From Gammaproteobacteria bacterium 42_54_T18 (lineage in GTDB: Bacteria; Pseudomonadota; Gammaproteobacteria; Pseudomonadales; Ketobacteraceae), in NCBI GenBank assembly GCA_002163245.1, contig MAAL01000109.1, positions 1-64,000 of the forward strand: DNA of 64,000 nucleotides, read 5' to 3'. Every line of letters begins with the position of its first letter. Position 1 is the stretch's first letter. Under the pieces are notes generated by a model, which saw only the letters and a program-made list of their open reading frames with translations, had not been told where the DNA came from and made no database searches. This document shows positions 24,161 to 31,793 of this stretch, piece by piece. The translations under genes were made by a program, and so were the position numbers.

Positions 24161-25596
24161 GGATGTTTTCCATCGATATTTGATATTCTTGGTATTAATC
24201 CAATATTACTGGCGTATAGAATTTGAGCGATAGGTATTGATACTGAGACTAGGGCTGAAATTATGTTGTGATCTAAAAATAGCCTTAGCGAATACAGCGA
24301 TATTGAAAATAGGGAGAAATATAGCAAATTTTTAATTGGATAGGCTATTTTAAGAATCGATTGACTTGATGTATAGAAAAGTATAAATCGTAATGATTGG
24401 GAACAAATTAGTGCGGCAATGACTCCATAAACAAAATAGTATTTTGATAATATCACCATTAAAACTATGGCAACAAAAGAGCTTGTAAAGTTAATATAAA
24501 ATTGCGTTTTTGTGCTGTTTCCACAAAAGCACCCTACATTGTAGAGTTCTGTTAGTTCCTTGACTAACATAAATACACAGACCCATATAATGTAATGACT
24601 AGAATCATAATAGGATTCTGGGAACATATTATGTACTATAATTGGTGATATCATCCATATTATGGGTGTGATTATAAAAAGTATTACAGTGCCTATTGAT
24701 ACAGAATTTGCGAAACGTATTTTACCACCAATACTGTTGAGAACTGAAAATCGTTTTGGATTCCACCACATGGTAAATGGTTGAAAAAGTAGTACTACGG
24801 CGAGTCCGAATTTTAGTGCAATTCCATATTGAGCAAGTTCAATTAGAGATGTTGTGTTTACAACAATCCAACGATCAAACCCATTTTGAGCAAATGATAA
24901 TATGCCACTTCCGACAATTGGCACTCCATAAATTAGCGTTATCTTGGTAGTTTTTAAGTTTAGAGAAATCCCTGCAGACCTCACGTGAGAAATAAATAAT
25001 ATTACGCTTTGTAATAAGGTGGCAATTAGAGATGCTTCCAATACGCCGCTAATCCCTCTTTCAAGTAGGATTAATATCACCGTTAGTATTGCTTGAATAA
25101 TTGCTCTTGAAGTCGTTGATAAAAAGAATAATATAATATTATTGTTCATTCTCATCCATCCTAAAGGGACCGATATACAGCCCTCTAGCGATACAACAGC
25201 TAGGATCAACATGATATTGTAACGCGATAACTCTCCTGGAATAAATGTTGATAGAAGCGGAGATATAAACCAAGAGGTAAAAAATGATAGAAACGAGATG
25301 ATAATGGTTATTCCAAATAACTCTGATGCAATCAGTTTACTTTTTATTTTGTTGCTCTCTGATCCTGCGAACCTAAACAACGTTTGTTCTAGCCCCATTC
25401 CAATAAGTACGCTACTTAACATAGCGATACTTGTTATTATTTCTAGTTTACCAAACTGAGTTGGTGTCACATGATGTGCGATAAAAGGAAGCATTATCAG
25501 TGATACCCCTTTCATTAGCGCTATACTCAATCCATATATACAAGCATGTCTAGCTCCTTGTGGGATTTTACGATATAAATTAGAAAATTTATTCAT
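24148..25596 (-). CDS. Wzx-type polysaccharide flippase (SypK-like position)
   Basis: Protein of 482 residues with twelve to fourteen membrane helices and the features of the MATE/MVF polysaccharide transporter family: N-terminal YGLSIALMKGVSLIMLPFIA, then the FGKLEIITSIAMLSSVLIGMG region with charged residues between helices. It should flip the lipid-linked repeat unit across the inner membrane. It lies between a glycosyltransferase and the ligase gene in the same direction, with a 20-bp gap upstream and an overlap downstream. Confidence 0.87.
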   Translation of the reverse strand: MNKFSNLYRKIPQGARHACIYGLSIALMKGVSLIMLPFIAHHVTPTQFGKLEIITSIAMLSSVLIGMGLEQTLFRFAGSESNKIKSKLIASELFGITIIISFLSFFTSWFISPLLSTFIPGELSRYNIMLILAVVSLEGCISVPLGWMRMNNNIILFFLSTTSRAIIQAILTVILILLERGISGVLEASLIATLLQSVILFISHVRSAGISLNLKTTKITLIYGVPIVGSGILSFAQNGFDRWIVVNTTSLIELAQYGIALKFGLAVVLLFQPFTMWWNPKRFSVLNSIGGKIRFANSVSIGTVILFIITPIIWMISPIIVHNMFPESYYDSSHYIIWVCVFMLVKELTELYNVGCFCGNSTKTQFYINFTSSFVAIVLMVILSKYYFVYGVIAALICSQSLRFILFYTSSQSILKIAYPIKNLLYFSLFSISLYSLRLFLDHNIISALVSVSIPIAQILYASNIGLIPRISNIDGKHPCES

Positions 25597-25616
25597 GTTA
25601 AAGTTTTTTCCATTTA

Positions 25617-26741
25617 TTACGTAGCTGAATGTGCAGTATAATGTATTTTGTTTATGGCCGAAATTATAGGTAGTTGAAGATCTTCAGCCCTGTATTTTAA
25701 TGCAACACCCTGTGCGCTCATTCCTATACGTTTTACTATGTCCGGATTTTTTTGAAGAAATTGAATTTTTGATCCTAGATCGATTGAATCGAAAGGCGTA
25801 TATTTAATGCAATTTTTATTGTGGTATAAAGTTTTATCCCAATAAGAATTATCAGCGGGTATCATTACGCAGTGACCAGATGCCATAGCTTCTAGTATTG
25901 ATAAACCAAAAGGTTCGTTTCTACTTGTAGATATAAATATATTACTAGAAGCCCGTATATCATCGAGATTATTTGGCTCTTCATGCCATTTTACTTTTTC
26001 GATATCCATAAGATAATCAGATATTGGAAGCTGTATATCTAATGGTTTGATAAAACATATATGTGTATTTGGTCGATTATCTACGTTAATGCTGTTTAAT
26101 GCTTCCAATAATATATCTAAGCCTTTCCACTTTAAGAGCGAAGATGCCCAGAGAATTGTTGGTGTTTTATACTGGCAGGGGGATGGCCACTGACTTCTAC
26201 AGATTCCATTTTTCAACTCGTTTACATTCTTTGATTTTGACCAAGTAGTATCGGAATACCCTACAGCTGATAGTGCTTTTTTAATGGATGGATATGCACT
26301 AGGAAGATAAAAGGTTCTATCTGAACTTGATAAGCATCGGCCAATGGTTTTTGAATGTGCTACGTCACCATGAACAAACTGTACTATTTTGTAATTAAAA
26401 ATACGTTTAATGAGATAGATAGAAAGATCAACTCCAGGTCCAGATACACCCATTACAATTTTTGTATTTCGTGTTCTAAAAATTGCAAGAGCGATATTTA
26501 ACGAAAGAATAGTATGTTTAATAAAGTAAGGTATACCTTGCTCCATTTTTCTAAAATATTTAGGCTCAAAAATTTTCAGTTTTCGAATGGATGGAGAATT
26601 CCATGAGTTTTTATCAGCGGACAAAACTGTTATATCAAATTTATGTAGATCAATTTGACGTAGAATGGTTTCAGTTGATACTTTTGATCCTCCTCTAAAT
26701 CTAATGGGATCAATGATAAGTATGTTTGTTTTTGAATTCAT
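25617..26741 (-). CDS. GT4-family glycosyltransferase (SypJ-like position)
   Basis: GT-B glycosyltransferase of 374 residues. The C-terminal donor domain holds ILWASSLLKWKGLDILLEAL and the acidic motif region SRNEPFGLSILEAMASG. Its N-terminus is LIIDPIRFRGGSKVSTETIL. It overlaps the upstream glycosyltransferase by ATGA (26738-26741). It is one of three consecutive glycosyltransferases that together with the GT2 could build a repeat unit of four or more sugars. Sugar specificity is not readable. Confidence 0.87.
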   Translation of the reverse strand: MNSKTNILIIDPIRFRGGSKVSTETILRQIDLHKFDITVLSADKNSWNSPSIRKLKIFEPKYFRKMEQGIPYFIKHTILSLNIALAIFRTRNTKIVMGVSGPGVDLSIYLIKRIFNYKIVQFVHGDVAHSKTIGRCLSSSDRTFYLPSAYPSIKKALSAVGYSDTTWSKSKNVNELKNGICRSQWPSPCQYKTPTILWASSLLKWKGLDILLEALNSINVDNRPNTHICFIKPLDIQLPISDYLMDIEKVKWHEEPNNLDDIRASSNIFISTSRNEPFGLSILEAMASGHCVMIPADNSYWDKTLYHNKNCIKYTPFDSIDLGSKIQFLQKNPDIVKRIGMSAQGVALKYRAEDLQLPIISAINKIHYTAHSAT

Positions 26742-27982
26742 GATGTAGCCCTTGATCTAAATATATTTTTGAGTACTCTGAAAAGTGAAAATGCTATAGA
26801 TGGGGGGATATTTGATAGTTTGGATCTGGTATGAAGTGCGCAATATTGAACGTTATTGCTGATAGTGTCAGAAAATAATTTTTCAAAACTATTGGTGTAT
26901 CTCGTAATGTCATAATTTGAAATAATATGATCGAATCCACAAACGCCTAATCTTCTTGCTTTAATTGGGTTTTGGTACAATATTTTCATATTTTTGATAA
27001 GTTGTTTTTCATCACATCTAGGGTATAGCTTTCCAGATATGTTGTGTTTTATGATATTTGATATTTCGCCAAAATTGGGTGCAATTACGGGTATTCCAGC
27101 TAAACTGGCTTCAGCTATGGATAGTCCAAATGCTTCTTCTTTTGCTGTTGATATATAAAGATTAACTCCACCCCTTAAAATACCAAAGATTCTATCTGAT
27201 TCACCATGGAGGTGAACGTAGCTAGAGGCATTATTTTTTCTGATTATATTTTCTAGTTCACATCTAATGGGGCCTTCTCCTAAAATAAGTAGATGAATTG
27301 GTATTCCAGATTTTCTTATTTTGATAGTCGCTGATATCGCCATATCAATTCCTTTTCGATGTATAAGTGATCCAGTCGTTGCTACTAGGTAGTCTTGTTT
27401 ATCAAGTTGAAGCTGATCTCTTATATCTACCTTTTTTTGGGCAAGAAGGCGTTTTAGGTCTAACCCATTTTCAATAACTTTGAGTCTGCAGGCAGGAACA
27501 CCATCTTTGGATAGTCCATATAGTACTGATTTACTGACACCCACAATCATAGTTGCTTGGTGCAGACTGAATATAATCCTATCTTTTAGTGTGTAAAATG
27601 AGTGTAAATGAGATATAAGAGGGATTTTATTGGCTCGACATGCTCTATTGAGCCAAAGACTGGGGGCGGCGCTGTTGGCATGGACCAATTTCACATCATA
27701 TTTATTGATAATATAATTTGCAATATTTGCTATTCGGAAATAGTCCTTAACGCGCGATATAGACGTATTGTTGAAGAGACAAGTGAAATCTGTCGTAATG
27801 ACTTTTATTCCTAGTGCAGCGCCAGCTTCTCCAACAATCTTACTATTACACCAAAGTACGATTCGGAACCGGGTTCTATCAATATTTGCAATCAGATCAA
27901 GTAAGCAACGTTCACTCCCTCTTATCCAATTGTTTCCATAATGGGTTAACAGTATCGTAGGTAGAAGTGGATTTTCGTGCAT
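26738..27982 (-). CDS. GT4-family glycosyltransferase (SypI-like position)
   Basis: GT-B glycosyltransferase of 414 residues. VATTGSLIHRKGIDMAISAT and LLILGEGPIRCELE mark the donor half, followed by ISTAKEEAFGLSIAEASLAG with the Glu pair. A dedicated sigma-54 promoter lies 37-52 bp upstream (28019-28034). As I recall, sypI in V. fischeri also has its own SypG-dependent promoter. It overlaps the next gene by 4 bp. Confidence 0.87.
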   Translation of the reverse strand: MHENPLLPTILLTHYGNNWIRGSERCLLDLIANIDRTRFRIVLWCNSKIVGEAGAALGIKVITTDFTCLFNNTSISRVKDYFRIANIANYIINKYDVKLVHANSAAPSLWLNRACRANKIPLISHLHSFYTLKDRIIFSLHQATMIVGVSKSVLYGLSKDGVPACRLKVIENGLDLKRLLAQKKVDIRDQLQLDKQDYLVATTGSLIHRKGIDMAISATIKIRKSGIPIHLLILGEGPIRCELENIIRKNNASSYVHLHGESDRIFGILRGGVNLYISTAKEEAFGLSIAEASLAGIPVIAPNFGEISNIIKHNISGKLYPRCDEKQLIKNMKILYQNPIKARRLGVCGFDHIISNYDITRYTNSFEKLFSDTISNNVQYCALHTRSKLSNIPPSIAFSLFRVLKNIFRSRATS

Positions 27983-28018
27983 GTTGGATTCCAGTTTTGT
28001 TTAGTGTTATGTACTGGA

Positions 28019-28034
28019 TGCAAGGGTTGTTCCA
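28019..28034 (-). promoter_or_regulatory. Sigma-54 promoter of the SypI-like glycosyltransferase gene
   Basis: Minus strand TGGAACAACCCTTGCA: near-consensus with GG and GC 10 bp apart and a perfect TTGCA. The expected start is near 28008, about 26 bases before the ATG at 27982. Confidence 0.8.
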
Positions 28035-28115
28035 TATTTTTGCTGAACATAACTTGCTGATAATTATCATATTATTCGATTTTATCTAATGTAGAAACAG
28101 CTTTTAATGATGGTT

Positions 28116-28128
28116 TAGCATTATGCAA
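28116..28128 (+). promoter_or_regulatory. LuxO-like upstream activator box
   Basis: TAGCA-TTA-TGCAA, 9 of 10 matches to TTGCA-N3-TGCAA, about 114 bp upstream of the expected start of the promoter at 28019-28034. It overlaps the stop codon of the upstream glycosyltransferase gene. Confidence 0.5.
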
Positions 28129-29131
28129 TCTCATTATAGGAATGGATAATTGAAGGAATAATGGCTGCAGATGAAAATTCACTTTCTATTATTTTCCGTG
28201 CTGCATGACGTATTTTGTTCTTCTCATTCAAAGGCATGGCTAACCACTCTGTTGTATATTTCATTAGATTTTTGATATCACCCACCTCAACAAGCCAACC
28301 ATTTGATTTATGACAGATTAGTTGCCCTAATTGCCCAACATTTGATGCTAATACCGGTATTCCCCGAGCCATCGCCTCAATTGCCGCTAGTGGTAATCCT
28401 TCTTGTCTTGAGGGCATGATTAATAGAGAAATATCATCCCAATAGGGGGCCATATTATTTTTTTTACCTAAGAAGTAGGTGTTCTGAGGTTTTGATACTT
28501 GTAGCGACTCAAAATTTGGTCCATCGCCGTATAAGAAAAAATTGGTATTTGGTAATTGTTTTGCGAGGCGGATAAAAATATCTGGTCCCTTTTCTTCACT
28601 TATTCTTCCGACATAGGCGATACGAGATCCTCTGGACATATTGATATTATCCATATTAATAAAGTTATTGAGTATTTCGGAGTGTCCTATAAGGCTTCTG
28701 GATATATCTTGGCTAACGGCGTAGTTTTTATTGGATATGCATGAGGTTATACGATCAATGAGGCCATAAAAATACAGTTTCCCAGTACCTTTGTCTCCAG
28801 AGTGATAGGTTGACACTACTGGAATGCTTTCCATTCTAGATATTATCTTTCCAAGAACTCCTGCCTTGTATCCATGTGTATGGAGAATTTTTGGGCTGTT
28901 ATATTTTAATTTATTGCGTAGCGTCGATATTTTTCCATCTAAGGATTCATTTTCAACTGACTGTTTGTTTAGGTCATCTTTCAGTGGGTGTGGCCCATAA
29001 TTATTGAGAAATATAACCTTTACCTTTATATCTCTTTGTTGTAATCCGGTAGCAAGTTGCAGAATGTGTGTTTCAATTCCACCATTATTCTTGCTATCAA
29101 GGAGTAACCATATCTCATCATTATTTTTCAT
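28121..29131 (-). CDS. GT4-family glycosyltransferase (SypH-like position)
   Basis: GT-B glycosyltransferase of about 336 residues. It starts with IWLLLDSKNNGGIETHILQL and has RIAYVGRISEEKGPDIFIRL and MPSRQEGLPLAAIEAMARG in the donor half. The ATG at 29131 follows GGTG at good spacing and is preferred over the ATG at 29143, which has no ribosome-binding site. A sigma-54-like promoter lies upstream at 29177-29192. It shares the divergent control region with the epimerase gene. Confidence 0.86.
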   Translation of the reverse strand: MKNNDEIWLLLDSKNNGGIETHILQLATGLQQRDIKVKVIFLNNYGPHPLKDDLNKQSVENESLDGKISTLRNKLKYNSPKILHTHGYKAGVLGKIISRMESIPVVSTYHSGDKGTGKLYFYGLIDRITSCISNKNYAVSQDISRSLIGHSEILNNFINMDNINMSRGSRIAYVGRISEEKGPDIFIRLAKQLPNTNFFLYGDGPNFESLQVSKPQNTYFLGKKNNMAPYWDDISLLIMPSRQEGLPLAAIEAMARGIPVLASNVGQLGQLICHKSNGWLVEVGDIKNLMKYTTEWLAMPLNEKNKIRHAARKIIESEFSSAAIIPSIIHSYNEIA

Positions 29132-29176
29132 CGTTAACACCATTTTTACAATTTTTAATATTTCATAAGTATCAAT

Positions 29177-29192
29177 AGCAATTTTGATGCCT
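29177..29192 (-). promoter_or_regulatory. Candidate sigma-54 promoter of the SypH-like gene
   Basis: Minus strand AGGCATCAAAATTGCT: GG and GC 10 bp apart, good -12 (TTGCT), first base of -24 not consensus. The expected start is near 29166. Confidence 0.6.
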
Positions 29193-29252
29193 GAGTTTTT
29201 TAAAAGAAATGGTGAGAATTACCTGCAAATTGTCAAGTTTTTGTGTTGAAAA

Positions 29253-29288
29253 TGCAGTTTGAATTGCAGTTTGAATTGCAATTTGCAC
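29253..29288 (+). promoter_or_regulatory. Triple 12-bp repeat with LuxO-like box, shared by divergent promoters
   Basis: Three tandem 12-bp units: TGCAGTTTGAAT twice, then TGCAATTTGCAC. The last forms TTGCA-ATT-TGCAC at 29276-29288, 9 of 10 matches to TTGCA-N3-TGCAA. It lies about 73 bp upstream of the rightward start and about 116 bp upstream of the leftward one, so one cluster could serve both. Confidence 0.65.
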
Positions 29289-29328
29289 TAATTTCTAAAT
29301 ATATCATTGGATTTAGGTGTTTTTTTTA

Positions 29329-29344
29329 TGGCATGGACTTTGCA
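29329..29344 (+). promoter_or_regulatory. Sigma-54 promoter of the epimerase gene
   Basis: TGGCATGGACTTTGCA: TGGCA at -24 and TTGCA at -12 with 10 bp between GG and GC. The expected start is near 29355, about 46 bases before the ATG at 29401. Confidence 0.85.
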
Positions 29345-29400
29345 AAAAAAGCTAGAGACAATTAAATTTTCTGATCAAAGCTACACTGAGGGAGTATGAT

Positions 29401-30330
29401 ATGGCGACTTATTTGGTAACGGGCGGATGTGGATTTATTGGATCACATTTGGTAAAAAATCTATTGAATGATGGACATAATGTTAGGGTTTTAGATAATC
29501 TCAGTGTAGGTAGAGCAGATAATATTCCAGATTCAGCGGAGTTAGTGATTGGAAGTGTGACAGACAAATATATTGTTAGGTCATGTATGTGGGGCGTTGA
29601 TGGATGTTTTCATCTTGCGTCATGTCGATCAAAAAATCGATCACATGAGGGTTGGTTATCAACTCATAATACAAATGTTGCAGGTAGTATTAACGTTTTT
29701 ATTACAGCGGGAGTAAATAGGACTCCTGTAGTATATGCATCTTCTTATGAAGTATATGGAGATAATGCCGATACTCCGTTAAAGGAAAATTCCTTGGTTA
29801 GCCCACTTAGTTCATTCGGTGTTGACAAACTAGGAGTCGAATTACAAGCTAGGGTTGCAAGCCTTGAGCACGGTGTACCTACAACAGGGTTACGATTTTT
29901 CAATGTTTACGGAAATAAGAAGGGCCATAAAAACGGTAATAGTGGCGTTATCTCAAAATTTCAGACGAGTATTGATAATGACTGCCCTCTCATAATATTC
30001 GGTGATGGAAAACAAATACGCGATTTTGTTTTTGTAAATGATGCTGTTGTTTTCTTGCGGACTGCTCTTGAAAAGGTGACTAGAGCACCTTCTATTTTTA
30101 ATGTTTGTTCAGGAAAGCCTATCTCGATGAATAGCCTTGCACAAATGATGATGACGATAAATTCAGTGAATAGACCAATACGATACCAAAAGCGTGAACG
30201 AGGCGATATACGTTTGTCAGTTGGCGACCCAAGAAAGTCAATATCTAGACTAGGGGTGGTTGCCAAGCAGCCTTTAGTTCGGGGGATTCGATCACTCATT
30301 GATAAAAATTTAATATGTGGAGATGTTTAA
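29401..30330 (+). CDS. NAD-dependent sugar epimerase/dehydratase (extended SDR)
   Basis: Protein of 309 residues with a Rossmann motif at the N-terminus (VTGGCGFIGSHLV), the substrate-side motif VYASSYEVYG, then an SSFGVDKLG segment where extended SDRs carry YxxxK. Here the Tyr is replaced by Phe-Gly (FGVDK), so catalysis may be altered. GLRFFNVYG and IFGDGKQIRDFVFVNDAV are typical of UDP-sugar epimerases. It should make or interconvert a nucleotide sugar for the polysaccharide. It has its own sigma-54 promoter and converges on the activator gene with an 8-bp gap. Confidence 0.82.
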   Translation: MATYLVTGGCGFIGSHLVKNLLNDGHNVRVLDNLSVGRADNIPDSAELVIGSVTDKYIVRSCMWGVDGCFHLASCRSKNRSHEGWLSTHNTNVAGSINVFITAGVNRTPVVYASSYEVYGDNADTPLKENSLVSPLSSFGVDKLGVELQARVASLEHGVPTTGLRFFNVYGNKKGHKNGNSGVISKFQTSIDNDCPLIIFGDGKQIRDFVFVNDAVVFLRTALEKVTRAPSIFNVCSGKPISMNSLAQMMMTINSVNRPIRYQKRERGDIRLSVGDPRKSISRLGVVAKQPLVRGIRSLIDKNLICGDV

Positions 30331-30338
30331 CATTATAG

Positions 30339-31763
30339 TTAACATTCCCATGATTGTTTTTTCCTATATATTGTTGATGGGCTAACCTCAAGCATAGCGG
30401 CTGCTTTTGGGATATTTCCTTGGCATATATTTATTGCATTTTCAATAACCTCCTTTTCAACAATTGCTAAAGGACGTATTTCGGAAGATAAGATATCGGT
30501 TACTATTGGGGGGCTACTGTTAATTTCCATTGTATCCGATGTATCCATTGTATCCGTGTAATATTTATTGGTGTCTTTCTTGAAGTCAAGAGTGTTTAGC
30601 GGAGGTGGTAGATGTTCAAATTCAACAATGTCTTCGTTATGTAGAACCATAATATTTCTAATTACATTTTGAAGTTGCCTAACATTTCCAGGCCAAACAT
30701 ACTGACGAAATACAGCATCAACATCTTGAGAAAACCCCTTAAAAACTTTCCCCTCTTCCTTTGAATATTTTTTGAGAAAATGATTTGCAATTTGCATTAT
30801 ATCATCACCTCTATCTCGAAGTGGAGGTAGATGAATAGGTACTACATGTAGCCTATAATAAAGATCCTCCCTTAAAATACCATTATTAACGGCTTGTAGA
30901 GGGTCTCTATTTGTTGCACATAAGAAACGAACATCCACTTTTTCTAACTTATTGGATCCGACCTTTTGAAAGGTTCCCGTTTGCACAAAACGCAGTAATT
31001 TTGTTTGTAAATCCAAATCCATTTCACCAATTTCATCAAGAAATAGCGTGCCTTTGTCCGCTTGTGATGCTGCTCCTTTACGCTCGCTTATGGCGCCTGT
31101 GAATGCGCCTTTTATATGTCCAAATATTTCACTTTCCATTAAGTCCTTTGGTATAGCGCCACAATTGAGCGGAATAAACGGTTCATTTTTTCGGTTTCCT
31201 TGATTATGGATGGCTTCAGCTGCAACTTCTTTACCCGTTCCACTTTCTCCTGTAATAAAAATAGTTGCGCTACTAGGTGCCGCCGAATCGATTGTTTTGT
31301 AGATGGTTTGCATTGCTAGGCTGGATCCAATGAAACCGTGGTAATGCTCCCTATTAAAAGAATCTTGAAAATCATTGACAAGGTGTTTGAGTTTTGATTT
31401 CTCTAGAATATTTTTAACGGTTGTTTTAAGTCTATTTGCATCAATAGGCTTTTCTAGGAAGTCATCGGCACCGGATCGGATTAATTCAACTGCAACATCT
31501 ACGGAGCCATGACCTGTGGCAACAATTACCGATGTAGGGAATTGTTTTTCTCTTATCCAACACAGTATTTCCTGTCCATTCATGTCGGGAAGCATCAAAT
31601 CTAATATGACTAAGTCGGGTAAAGTCGATTCAATTTTGGCGATTGCTTCTGCCCCAGAATTAGCGATATCCAGATCAATCGCTTCATCAGAAAGATATTC
31701 TTGGTAGAGTAATGCTAATGGTTCGGAGTCTTCTACAAGTAGTACGCTGGGTTTATCCTGCAT
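30339..31763 (-). CDS. Sigma-54-dependent response regulator, LuxO/SypG-like
   Basis: Activator of 474 residues: receiver domain (acceptor Asp in LVILDLMLPDMNG, Lys in FLEKPI), AAA+ domain with Walker A GESGTGKE, the sigma-54 contact loop GAFTGA, DKGTLFLDEIGEMDLDLQ and YYRLHVVPIHLPPLRDRGDD, and a Fis-type helix-turn-helix at the end (GNIPKAAAMLEVSPSTIYRK). Long stretches match what I recall of Vibrio LuxO, including the C-terminal helix, and SypG belongs to the same group. It is the last gene of an operon with a hybrid kinase and a periplasmic binding protein. It is the obvious candidate to drive the sigma-54 promoters of this locus through the TTGCA-N3-TGCAA boxes. Confidence 0.92.
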   Translation of the reverse strand: MQDKPSVLLVEDSEPLALLYQEYLSDEAIDLDIANSGAEAIAKIESTLPDLVILDLMLPDMNGQEILCWIREKQFPTSVIVATGHGSVDVAVELIRSGADDFLEKPIDANRLKTTVKNILEKSKLKHLVNDFQDSFNREHYHGFIGSSLAMQTIYKTIDSAAPSSATIFITGESGTGKEVAAEAIHNQGNRKNEPFIPLNCGAIPKDLMESEIFGHIKGAFTGAISERKGAASQADKGTLFLDEIGEMDLDLQTKLLRFVQTGTFQKVGSNKLEKVDVRFLCATNRDPLQAVNNGILREDLYYRLHVVPIHLPPLRDRGDDIMQIANHFLKKYSKEEGKVFKGFSQDVDAVFRQYVWPGNVRQLQNVIRNIMVLHNEDIVEFEHLPPPLNTLDFKKDTNKYYTDTMDTSDTMEINSSPPIVTDILSSEIRPLAIVEKEVIENAINICQGNIPKAAAMLEVSPSTIYRKKQSWEC

Positions 31764-31793
31764 GGTCTTACCTTTGATATGTATAAATGAAAA

